From contig NC_022550.1 of assembly GCF_000471965.1 (NCBI RefSeq), forward strand, positions 186,001 through 250,000: a stretch of 64,000 nucleotides of DNA, in the 5' to 3' direction. Positions within the stretch are counted from its first letter, which is position 1, and every line of letters begins with the position of its first letter. The notes below the pieces were generated by a model. The model searched no databases. It had not been told where the DNA came from and worked only from the letters and a program-made list of their open reading frames with translations. Below are positions 10,449 to 18,239 of this stretch, one piece after another. This DNA is from Blattabacterium sp. (Nauphoeta cinerea) (lineage in GTDB: Bacteria; Bacteroidota; Bacteroidia; Flavobacteriales; Blattabacteriaceae). Made by a program: the position numbers and the translations under genes.

Positions 10449-11552
10449 TCAGTTTTGAATTTTAACAAAAGGCAATTTAACTGTTTTGATGGAAATCTTT
10501 TTTTTTCTTATAATAACAAATATTTTATTTGTTTTTATTTTATTTATTAAATATCCTAATCCAATACTTACCTTTAAAACTGGAGAATACCCTCCAGAAG
10601 TGACATAACCAATAGTTGTTTCATTCTCATCTATTAATAAATGTCCTTGTCTCGGAATTATATTTTTTTTTCAATAATAAAGGATATAAATTTCTTATGT
10701 TTTTTTCTTTTTTTGTTTTTGTAATATTTTTTTTGCTATAAATTTTTTTTCAAATTTAATTATCCAGGATAAATTCGCTTCTATCGGGGTTATTTCTTCA
10801 GAAAGATCTTGTCCATACAAACGATACCCCATTTCTAATCTCAATGAATTTCTACTAGCTATCCCGCAAGGGATTATTTTAGATTTTCCTATTTCTAGGA
10901 TATCATTCCATATTTTTTCCACATTTTCATTGGATACATAAATTTCTATTCCTTTAGATCCTGTATATCCTGTACAAGAAATTAATACATTTTTTATTCC
11001 AGAAAATTCTCCTATTTCAAAGTGGTAGTAAGAAATTCTATTTAATGGAATATTTGTTAATTTCTGAGCATAAAATAAAGATAAAGGTCCTTGTATAGCT
11101 AAAAGAGAATATTCTAGAGAAGTATCTATCAATTCTATATCGCAATATTTTTTAATATGATCATTTATCCATTTTTTATTTTTTTCAATATTAGTTGCAT
11201 TAACTATTAGCAAAAATTTATTTTCCAAAATTTTATAAATAACTAAATCATCTATAATCCCCCCATTATCATTAATTAAACAAGTATATTGAGCTTGTCC
11301 AATTTTTATTTTACAAATATCATTTGTCGTTAGATATTGAATAAATTCTCCGGAATGTTTTCCTTTCAAAATCAATTTTCCCATATGACTCACATCAAAA
11401 ATTCCAGCATGATTTCTTACAAACATATGTTCTGTTAATGAAGATATATATTGAAGAGGCATGTAAAATCCAGAATAGCAAATCATTTTAGCACCCAACC
11501 GGATGTGATTATTAAATAAAATTGTTTTTTTTATAAAATTTTTATTCATCAT
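10449..11552 (-). pseudogene. gcvT: glycine cleavage T protein (aminomethyltransferase), disrupted by two poly(A) frameshifts
   Basis: GcvT moves the aminomethyl carbon of glycine onto tetrahydrofolate. The N-terminal frame has the typical opening KKTILFNNHIRLGAKM, then FDVSHMG, and runs to about residue 285. It leaves frame at an A7 run (10708-10714 on the minus strand) and stops at 10695. The missing C-terminus (IPRQGHLLIDE, TIGYVTSGGYSP, ending near VKLPFVKIQN) is intact further on and ends at TGA 10449-10451. Adding one A to the A7 run and removing one A from an A9 run (10663-10671) joins everything into about 367 residues, the normal length. It could be a fresh pseudogene or a doubly slippage-decoded gene. 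Confidence 0.85.
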
Positions 11553-11553
11553 T

Positions 11554-11964
11554 TTATTTTCCGTTATATTCAACAAAATTATTCTTTGTCTCGTACAAAG
11601 TTATTTTTAAATCTAAATTAGAAGATATTTTTTTATTTATTTTATCCCATATGAAAATAGCTATATTTTCTATAGTAGGATTGATAGATGAGAATTCTTG
11701 AATATCTAAATTCATATTTTTATGATCAAAAATTCTTTCCACCTCATCATAAAGAATATATTTCAGTTTTTGTAAATTAAAAACAAATCCAGTTTCTGGG
11801 TCTATCTCTCCTGTAAGACTTATAATATATTCGTAATTATGTCCATGATAATTTGAGTGTGCACATTTTCCAAATATTTCAATATTTTTTTTATAATTCC
11901 AATGATCATTGTAAAGTCTATGTGCCGCACTAAAATATCCTTTTCGATTTATGGTTGCTATCAT
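11554..11964 (-). CDS. queD: 6-pyruvoyltetrahydropterin synthase / QueD family
   Basis: This family converts dihydroneopterin triphosphate to 6-carboxy- or 6-pyruvoyl-tetrahydropterin. The zinc-binding histidines are visible in FSAAHRL (about residue 15) and in the CAHSNYHGHNYEY segment (about residue 35), which also carries the catalytic Cys. At 136 residues the length fits QueD. The ATG overlaps the idi stop (ATGA), and gcvT begins right after the stop, so the genes look co-transcribed. A role in queuosine or in pterin synthesis cannot be separated from sequence alone. Confidence 0.88.
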   Translation of the reverse strand: MIATINRKGYFSAAHRLYNDHWNYKKNIEIFGKCAHSNYHGHNYEYIISLTGEIDPETGFVFNLQKLKYILYDEVERIFDHKNMNLDIQEFSSINPTIENIAIFIWDKINKKISSNLDLKITLYETKNNFVEYNGK

Positions 11965-12512
11965 ATTTTAATACATTTCAATTGACTTAAATAATTTTTA
12001 ATAATAATTTTTAACCAAATGGTATAGGAATCCGGATAAACATAAATATTTTCAATTAATTCATTTAATGACATCCATTTCCAATTATCTACCTCTTGAA
12101 AATTTATAATTGGAGATTTTTCATAGTACCCAACGAAAACATAATCTAATTCGTTTTCTATTAAACCATTACTTAAAAGTTCATGATAAATAAAACTAAA
12201 TTTTTGTTCTAAAAAACAGTCAAAACCCATTTCTTCTATTAAACAACGATGCGCTGCTTTTAAAAGAGACTCATTTCTTCTAGGATGACTACAACAAGTA
12301 TTAGTCCAAAGTAAAGAAGAATGATATTTATTTGAAGATCTTTTTTGTAGCATTAAATTGTTTTCTAGATTAAAAATAAAAACAGAAACAGCACTATGTA
12401 ACAATCCTTTCATATGAACTTTTTCTTTTTTTTCAAATCCTATAATCTGGTTTTTCATTCCTATTAAAGGAATAAGATCTTCATTATCTTTTCTTTTTAT
12501 TTTCATATTCAT
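11961..12512 (-). CDS. idi: isopentenyl-diphosphate delta-isomerase, type I
   Basis: Idi interconverts IPP and DMAPP, the building blocks of the polyprenyl side chain of menaquinone, of undecaprenyl phosphate and of the MiaA substrate. The protein has the Nudix-like type I fold with the active-site Cys in LLWTNTCCSHPRRNES (about residues 68-83) and the glutamate-rich helix containing IEEMGFD. The length of 183 residues is normal. It overlaps queD by 4 bases at its 3' end. It is divergent from the thioesterase/menF pair, so two quinone-related units share one upstream region. Confidence 0.95.
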   Translation of the reverse strand: MNMKIKRKDNEDLIPLIGMKNQIIGFEKKEKVHMKGLLHSAVSVFIFNLENNLMLQKRSSNKYHSSLLWTNTCCSHPRRNESLLKAAHRCLIEEMGFDCFLEQKFSFIYHELLSNGLIENELDYVFVGYYEKSPIINFQEVDNWKWMSLNELIENIYVYPDSYTIWLKIIIKNYLSQLKCIKI

Positions 12513-12605
12513 ATTTTATTTATTTCTTTAGCTTTTTTTTGAAAAGACAAAATAATAATAATGTAAATTAGTATGATAAGTAATTGTCTTTGTTTTTTTT
12601 TGTTT

Positions 12606-13055
12606 ATGAAAAAAAAAATTCAAAAATTATTAAATGAATTGAATAATTTTAAAAAAAACACATTAATAAATATAATGCAAATTCAATTTATTTTTTTATC
12701 TCCTAAATTAAACACTCTGATAGCAAAAATGCCTGTAAATCATAAAGTTTATCAACCTTTTGGATATCTTCATGGAGGGGCCACTATGATTCTAGCTGAA
12801 AGCGTTGGAAGTTCTATTTCTTTTATAAACATTAAAAACGAAAAAAAAAACAATTTTCATGTTTTTAGTATTGAAGTTTCTGCAAATCACGTTCGATCCA
12901 TGAAAAAAGGAATTTTGTTTGCCCAAGCTAAAATTTTTCATAAAGGAAATACTTTGCATTTTGTTCAAGTTAATATTTTTGACGAAAAAAAAAATATCAT
13001 TAGTTTTTGTAAACTAACCAATATCATAAAAATAAACTATGTCAATAGAAATTAG
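12606..13055 (+). CDS. hotdog-fold acyl-CoA thioesterase (MenI/PaaI-like)
   Basis: This is a small PaaI-type hotdog thioesterase with the signature FGYLHGGATMILAESVGS (about residues 50-67 from this start) and a SIEVSANHVRS strand. The start chosen is ATG 12606 (MKKKIQ); the frame also stays open upstream to an ATG at 12573, whose residues are hydrophobic and unlike the family. It overlaps the isochorismate synthase gene by 17 bases. That context suggests hydrolysis of 1,4-dihydroxy-2-naphthoyl-CoA in menaquinone synthesis (MenI role). The family is clear; the specific substrate is inferred only from the neighbour. Confidence 0.82.
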   Translation: MKKKIQKLLNELNNFKKNTLINIMQIQFIFLSPKLNTLIAKMPVNHKVYQPFGYLHGGATMILAESVGSSISFINIKNEKKNNFHVFSIEVSANHVRSMKKGILFAQAKIFHKGNTLHFVQVNIFDEKKNIISFCKLTNIIKINYVNRN

Positions 13056-14091
13056 TGTTTTTTCTCTATACAAAAAAATTATAAAAAATTATTATAAGCA
13101 TAATAATTTTATTATTTTTAAAAAACCCTATGATAAGAAGATATTTTTTTATTCCCATTATGATCGCAACTCTATAATCGGAAATTTTTTTTTAATTCAA
13201 AATTTTAATCAAGATTATACCATAAAAATATACCCAAAACAAATATATCATGTGAATATACAAGGATTTTATAAAAAACAAAATTTTCATTCTTCTTTTT
13301 GGGAAGAAAATTCTTCTTTTTTGACGTATTCTTATAGATATCAAAATTTGATAGAAAAAGCTATTAGAAATATAAAAAAAGGGTTTTTTAAAAAAGTCGT
13401 TCTATCCAGATATCTAAAAATTTCTTTTCGAAATTTTCACTTTAAAAATACATTCATAAAATTAATTTGTACTTATCCCAATGCTTTAATTAGTTTTTGG
13501 TATGATTTTCGTCATGGATTTTGGATGGGATGTTCTCCAGAATTGCTAATGAAATGTTATAACAATAAATTAAAAGTTTCATCTTTAGCAGGAACAACTT
13601 GGGAAAAGAATAAATGGACTAAAAAAGAAATAGAAGAACATAAAATTGTAACAAGATATATTCTTGATATACTCAAATCTTATGAAGGCGCTATTTATAT
13701 AAAAAATACTAAGACTATAAAAATAGGGTATTTAAAACATTTAGAAACCCCAATTCATTTTTTATTTGATGATAAGCCTGATTATTATGACGTATTAAAT
13801 CGTTTATACCCAACTCCTTCTATATGTGGGTTTCCAAAAAAAGAGTCTTTAGATTTTATTCATAAAAATGAAGGATATAAAAGAAATTTTTATACTGGAT
13901 ACATCGGGACAGTAAATCAGAATAGCATGGAATTATATCTTAATTTAAGATGTGTAAGAATAAAAAAAGATAAAAAAGAAATAACTTTGTATGCTGGTAG
14001 TGGAATTACTATAGATAGCAATATTCATCAAGAATACATAGAAACAGAAAATAAAATCAAAAGTATTTTATCTCAACTTATTTTCAAATAA
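13039..14091 (+). CDS. menF: isochorismate synthase (chorismate-binding family)
   Basis: MenF/EntC converts chorismate to isochorismate, the entry step of menaquinone synthesis. The chorismate-binding domain shows SPELLMK (about residue 167), the SLAGT turn followed by EEHKIV, HLETPIH, YPTPSICGFPK, YTGYIGTV and the C-terminal AGSGITIDSNIHQEY-TENK segment that holds metal ligands. At 350 residues it is somewhat shorter than many homologues, the reduction being in the N-terminal half. Its ATG lies inside the end of the thioesterase gene. Its 3' end overlaps the convergent NDH-2 gene by 24 bases. Anthranilate synthase is less likely given the neighbour. Confidence 0.9.
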   Translation: MSIEISVFSLYKKIIKNYYKHNNFIIFKKPYDKKIFFYSHYDRNSIIGNFFLIQNFNQDYTIKIYPKQIYHVNIQGFYKKQNFHSSFWEENSSFLTYSYRYQNLIEKAIRNIKKGFFKKVVLSRYLKISFRNFHFKNTFIKLICTYPNALISFWYDFRHGFWMGCSPELLMKCYNNKLKVSSLAGTTWEKNKWTKKEIEEHKIVTRYILDILKSYEGAIYIKNTKTIKIGYLKHLETPIHFLFDDKPDYYDVLNRLYPTPSICGFPKKESLDFIHKNEGYKRNFYTGYIGTVNQNSMELYLNLRCVRIKKDKKEITLYAGSGITIDSNIHQEYIETENKIKSILSQLIFK

Positions 14092-15381
14092 TTTTTTTTT
14101 TCTATGAAATGGTCTTATAATTAGACGTACACTTTTATTATAATGAAAATATTGAATAATCCAATTTGTTAAAGCTATCACCCGATTTCTGAAACCTACT
14201 AAACTGATCAAATGAACAAACATCCAAACAATCCATGCCAAAAATCCTTTTAGTTTTAAATAAGGAAAATCACATACAGCTTTATTTCTACCAATAGTAG
14301 CCATAGAACCTAAGTTTTTATAAATAAAAGGTTTTATGTTTTGATTATCATCTGAAAAACAATTAAAATTTTTAGCTAAATAATTTCCTTGTTGGATAGC
14401 CGGTTGAGCCGTCATAGGATGACCATTCGGATAATGTTTATTTTCATTCATATAAGCAACGTCTCCAATCGCAAAAATATTTTCATATCTCTTAGCTCTA
14501 AGATAGGGATTGACTAAAATTCTATTTCCTTCCATATCTTCTTTTAAAAATCCCTTTATAATAGCTCCTTTTACTCCTGCAGCCCATATTACATTAGAAG
14601 ATTCTATTTTTTGATCTTTTTCCATAAAAACTATTTCTCCATCATAGTCTTTGACCAAACAATTTAACCAAATAATAACACCTAATTCTTTTAGATTTTT
14701 ATAGGCTTGTTTAGCGGATTCTTTAGACATTCCATCTAATAATCTAGAAGTAGCTTGTAATAAGTGAATGTTCATATATCGTATATCTAAATCAGGATAA
14801 TCATGTGGCAAGATATATCTTTTCATTTCAGCTAAAGCTCCAGCTAATTCAACCCCAGTAGGTCCTCCTCCTACAATAACAAAAGTCATAAGTCTTTTTT
14901 TCTCCTTATCATTTTTTGTTAATAAAGCAGATTCAAAATCTTGTAAAATAAGACTTCTTAAATTTAAAGCTTCTGGAATTGATTTCATAGGTAAAGCAAA
15001 AGATTCAATATTTTTATTTCCAAAATAATTAGTGACAGATCCTGTTGCCATAATTAAATAATCATAGGATAAACACCCTACATTTGTATAAATTTTTTGT
15101 TCTTTTGTATTAATATAATGAACAAAAGCTAATCTAAAGAAAAAATTTTTTGTTTTTTTAATAATATTTCTAATAGAATGCGCTATAGAATCTGGTTCTA
15201 ACCCTGCTGTAGCTACTTGATATAGTAAAGGTTGAAAAGTATGATAATTATTTTTATCTATAAGAACTACTTGAAACTTATCTCTTCTTAATTTTTTCGC
15301 TACTTGTAATCCAGCAAAACCAGCACCAATAATAACGACTCTTTTTAGGTGATTTACTTTTTGCGGTATATTCATAGTCAA
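14068..15381 (-). CDS. ndh: type II NADH dehydrogenase (NDH-2)
   Basis: NDH-2 is a peripheral membrane flavoenzyme passing electrons from NADH to menaquinone without pumping protons. Two dinucleotide-binding folds are visible: FAD-binding VVIIGAGFAGL (residues about 15-25) and NADH-binding VIVGGGPTGVELAGALAE (about 168-185). The ATGSVTNYFG and FAIGDVAY motifs and a hydrophobic C-terminal segment (FLAWIVWMFVHLISLVGF) follow, the last probably for membrane anchoring. The length of 437 residues is normal. The gene starts at ATG 15381, divergent from the zinc peptidase gene. Confidence 0.93.
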   Translation of the reverse strand: MTMNIPQKVNHLKRVVIIGAGFAGLQVAKKLRRDKFQVVLIDKNNYHTFQPLLYQVATAGLEPDSIAHSIRNIIKKTKNFFFRLAFVHYINTKEQKIYTNVGCLSYDYLIMATGSVTNYFGNKNIESFALPMKSIPEALNLRSLILQDFESALLTKNDKEKKRLMTFVIVGGGPTGVELAGALAEMKRYILPHDYPDLDIRYMNIHLLQATSRLLDGMSKESAKQAYKNLKELGVIIWLNCLVKDYDGEIVFMEKDQKIESSNVIWAAGVKGAIIKGFLKEDMEGNRILVNPYLRAKRYENIFAIGDVAYMNENKHYPNGHPMTAQPAIQQGNYLAKNFNCFSDDNQNIKPFIYKNLGSMATIGRNKAVCDFPYLKLKGFLAWIVWMFVHLISLVGFRNRVIALTNWIIQYFHYNKSVRLIIRPFHRKKKLFENKLR

Positions 15382-15435
15382 AAGTTTGACATATAAGCTA
15401 ATTTATATATATTTTCATTTTAATTGATAAATTAA

Positions 15436-15443
15436 TAATTTTG
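15436..15443 (+). promoter_or_regulatory. candidate -7 box upstream of the zinc peptidase gene
   Basis: TAATTTTG matches the Bacteroidetes TAnnTTTG -7 consensus and ends 17 bases before the ATG at 15461. That spacing would give a leader of about ten bases. The -33 element is not obvious. Confidence 0.4.
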
Positions 15444-15460
15444 TTTAAAAATAGATTTTT

Positions 15461-16159
15461 ATGACTTACTATTTTATTATAGGAACTACTTTTTTAGCAA
15501 GTGTTATTGTTAATGCAATATTAAAAAATAAGTTCAGGGCTTACTCAAAACTTTATTTACACTCACATATGAGTGGAAAAGAAATAGCAGAAAAAATGTT
15601 AATAGATCATGGGATATCTGATGTTCATATTCTTTCTGTGGAAGGAGAATTGACTGATCATTATAATCCTATTAATAAAACAATTAATTTAAGTGAAAAA
15701 GTTTATAACGACAGAACTGCTGCTTCTATTGCAATAGCGGCTCATGAATGTGGTCATGCTTTGCAACATAGGTTAGGTTATCATTTATTAAAATTACGAA
15801 ACCATTTAGTCCCCATTCTAAATTTCAGTTCTAAATTTGTAAATTTAGCAATAATGTCTGGATTAACTATTTTTTATAGTTCAGGAGGAAAAGATTCTTT
15901 CATCCTAAAATTAGGAATAGGATTATTTTTTTTAATTGTGGTTTTTTCTTTTATTACATTACCAATAGAATTGGACGCAAGTAATAGAGCTTTGACTTGG
16001 ATTAGAAATAAAAATATAGTAAATCATCAAGAATACAATAAAGCAAAAGAATCACTAAATTGGGCAGCGATGACTTATGTAATTTCTGCCTTTGGTAGTT
16101 TAGCTCAATTGGTCTATTTTTTGTCTTTTATTACTGGAAAAAAAGATGAACATTTTTAG
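15461..16159 (+). CDS. zinc metallopeptidase, YugP family
   Basis: This is a membrane-bound neutral zinc metallopeptidase (PF04298 type). The HExxH motif is in AAHECGHALQH (about residues 92-102). One hydrophobic N-terminal segment (FIIGTTFLASVIVNAIL) and two or three later helices (LAIMSGLTIFYSS, LGIGLFFLIVVFSF, and one near the C-terminus) predict inner-membrane anchoring. A downstream LPIELDAS motif is typical of the family and likely supplies the third zinc ligand. The length of 232 residues is normal. The substrate is not known. It is convergent with the bTHX gene, whose stop begins on the very next base. Confidence 0.9.
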   Translation: MTYYFIIGTTFLASVIVNAILKNKFRAYSKLYLHSHMSGKEIAEKMLIDHGISDVHILSVEGELTDHYNPINKTINLSEKVYNDRTAASIAIAAHECGHALQHRLGYHLLKLRNHLVPILNFSSKFVNLAIMSGLTIFYSSGGKDSFILKLGIGLFFLIVVFSFITLPIELDASNRALTWIRNKNIVNHQEYNKAKESLNWAAMTYVISAFGSLAQLVYFLSFITGKKDEHF

Positions 16160-16267
16160 TTATTTTTTTTCTTTTTTTTTATTAGCATTTCTTGGATTCG
16201 GACGAAGATTTCCATAGGTTTTGTTTCTTATTTTTCCTCTTCTAGTTTTTTTATCTCCTTTTCCCAT
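16160..16267 (-). CDS. 30S ribosomal protein bTHX, 35 residues
   Basis: This very short gene, easily missed, encodes 35 residues beginning MGKGDKKTRRGKI. That opening is the hallmark of ribosomal protein THX in Bacteroidetes, a small basic peptide bound in the head of the 30S subunit. It is followed by a YGNLRP segment and a Lys/Arg-rich end. The ATG is at 16265-16267 and the TAA at 16160-16162. It sits between the zinc peptidase stop and the coaE stop, on the coaE strand. The N-terminal motif is strong; the Lys-rich tail after about residue 26 is less conserved. Confidence 0.85.
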   Translation of the reverse strand: MGKGDKKTRRGKIRNKTYGNLRPNPRNANKKKEKK

Positions 16268-16276
16268 GTTTGTTGA

Positions 16277-16882
16277 TTATATGATTAGTTTTTCTAAAGA
16301 TTCATGTACTCTATCTGCTTCATTTTTTAAATGATATGTGGATAAGTAATTTTTAATTATCAGGTTTGATTTTTTTTCTCTTTTCCTATTAGACATTTGA
16401 TTTTTTAAACGATCTATAATTTGATTTTCATTTAAATTATCTCTTTTTATTATTCTTTCAATCATGTCTTTTTTGTGTGAAATTATAGTGATAATAAAAT
16501 CACATTCTTTGTAACTTCTACTTTCAAACAATATAGCCGATTCTTTTATTACATATGTAGCTTTCTTTTGGGTGGATATCCATTGTTTAAAGTCAAGTGA
16601 TATCCATGGATGGACAATACTACATAACAATTTCAACGCCATAGAATTTTTGAAAACTATTTTTGATAAAAAAGTTTTATTTATTTTATTTTTTTTATAA
16701 GAATCTTGACCAAAAAATTTTATAATATTTTTTTTTATAACTTCTATTTGATTCATTAATATCTTTCCTCTTTGATCTGAGGAATAAACAGGAATTCCTT
16801 TTTTTTTAAAAAAAGAAGAAAATAAACTTTTTCCAGATCCTATTTTCCCTGTTATTCCTATTAATTTTATTTTTTTTGTCAT
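16277..16882 (-). CDS. coaE: dephospho-CoA kinase
   Basis: CoaE phosphorylates the ribose 3'-OH of dephospho-CoA, the last step of coenzyme A synthesis. The P-loop GITGKIGSGKS is at residues 9-19, followed by YSSDQRGK (DxD-like substrate region), a VHPW-containing segment and the lid region around RIIKRDNL. The length of 201 residues is normal. yajC lies 13 bases upstream on the same strand, and nusB lies beyond it, so coaE probably forms one unit with them. Confidence 0.93.
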   Translation of the reverse strand: MTKKIKLIGITGKIGSGKSLFSSFFKKKGIPVYSSDQRGKILMNQIEVIKKNIIKFFGQDSYKKNKINKTFLSKIVFKNSMALKLLCSIVHPWISLDFKQWISTQKKATYVIKESAILFESRSYKECDFIITIISHKKDMIERIIKRDNLNENQIIDRLKNQMSNRKREKKSNLIIKNYLSTYHLKNEADRVHESLEKLII

Positions 16883-16895
16883 AATCTCATTACTA

Positions 16896-17195
16896 TTATT
16901 TATTATTAGTATAACGTAATTGGGTTAATTCTTTTGAAATTGTATTTTTTTCAAGTTTTATTTTTCCTGTAATAGTTTCTAGTATACAAAAATTATCTGT
17001 TATATCTATAATTTTTCCATGTATTCCTGAATTTGTCACTATATAATTTCCTTTTTTTAAATTTTCCTGAAACTGTTTTTCAATTTTTTGTTTTTTAATT
17101 TGAGGACGTATCATAAAAAAATAAAATATAATAAAAATCAACACAAACATACAAATAGTGTTTGCAATAGAATTTTGTTGTAATGAAAAAAACAT
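16896..17195 (-). CDS. yajC: Sec translocon accessory protein YajC
   Basis: YajC is a small inner-membrane protein of the SecDF-YajC complex. It has one N-terminal hydrophobic helix (TICMFVLIFIIFYFFMI, about residues 12-29) followed by RPQIKKQK, then a compact domain with the family pattern GNYIVTNSGIHGKI (about 49-62). The length of 99 residues is normal. It lies between nusB and coaE, the order seen in many Bacteroidetes. secG and secY of the same machinery are also in this window. Confidence 0.92.
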   Translation of the reverse strand: MFFSLQQNSIANTICMFVLIFIIFYFFMIRPQIKKQKIEKQFQENLKKGNYIVTNSGIHGKIIDITDNFCILETITGKIKLEKNTISKELTQLRYTNNK

Positions 17196-17219
17196 ATATA
17201 ATTATTTTAGTTAGACACT

Positions 17220-18152
17220 TTACATGAGTCCTTTTCCTATTTTCAATATTTTATTTTTTTTATATAAAAATTTAAATATTTGATCTAATACTCCATTAAT
17301 AAAAATTTTACTTTTTTCCATACAAAATATTTTTGTAATTTCTATATACTCATTCATAGTTGCTTTAGGAGGTATATTTGGAAAATATAAAAATTCACAA
17401 ATAGCCATTTGCAATATAATTAAATCTATAATTGCTATTCTTTTTATATCCCAATTATTTGATATATTATTAATTAAATTATTAAATTCTTCTTTATGAA
17501 AAATTGTATTTCTATATAAATCGATAATAAATTTTTTATTTTCATCATTATTATAAATATTATATAATTTGAAATTTTGAGGGGTAGAGTGATTAATAAA
17601 TTGTAAAGTTTTACATACCATATTATGAGCAATATACAGATCTTCTTCTCCATGAAAAGAATATAAATCTTCTATGTATTCTATTAATTTTTTATTCGGT
17701 ATAACAAAATTTTTATAACATTTTATTATAAATTTTTTTTCTTCTTCAAAAGAAGAACGAGGTTTTATAGAATATTTTTTATCGAAATTTGATTTTTTCA
17801 TTTCTTGTAACAAGATAAAAATATATTTATCTTGTTGATTCCATAAAATTTTTACAAAATTTTTTGTATAATGATATTCTTTTATTAAATATTTATTTTT
17901 AGATAAAATTTTTATTACTGAGTTAGATGCAATTTTTTTTATGATATTTGTTTTATTCTTATCACATGAATATTTTTTTAAAGCATTTTCTCTAATTTTT
18001 AAGATTGAATAAAGAAGAAAAATATATAAATGATGTAACAATTCAATACTTCTAAGTAAATTTTTTTCAACTTTATTTGAATCCATTTTAGATAAATGTT
18101 GAGCATATAAAAATTGTAAACTTCTTATTCTAAAGTGTCGTCTTATTGACAT
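17220..18152 (-). CDS. nusB: transcription antitermination factor NusB, long Bacteroidetes form
   Basis: NusB acts with NusE (ribosomal protein S10) in antitermination and rRNA processing. The protein opens with SIRRHFRIRSLQFLYA, typical of NusB. The rest of the recognisable domain is at the C-terminus, with NNISNNWDIKRIAIIDLIILQMAICEF and PPKATMNEYIEI. A long Lys-rich middle separates the two, as in other flavobacterial NusB proteins of about 310 residues. ATG 18152 was chosen over ATG 18191 because family similarity begins there; the upstream 13 residues look random. The gene is divergent from the ABC exporter. Confidence 0.88.
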   Translation of the reverse strand: MSIRRHFRIRSLQFLYAQHLSKMDSNKVEKNLLRSIELLHHLYIFLLYSILKIRENALKKYSCDKNKTNIIKKIASNSVIKILSKNKYLIKEYHYTKNFVKILWNQQDKYIFILLQEMKKSNFDKKYSIKPRSSFEEEKKFIIKCYKNFVIPNKKLIEYIEDLYSFHGEEDLYIAHNMVCKTLQFINHSTPQNFKLYNIYNNDENKKFIIDLYRNTIFHKEEFNNLINNISNNWDIKRIAIIDLIILQMAICEFLYFPNIPPKATMNEYIEITKIFCMEKSKIFINGVLDQIFKFLYKKNKILKIGKGLM

Positions 18153-18239
18153 TTTTTTTGTAATAATGTTGATTTTTTTTATGCACGACAAAATTTTTTG
18201 TACAATTATATAAATAAAAAATCAAACTTAATATGTTAT

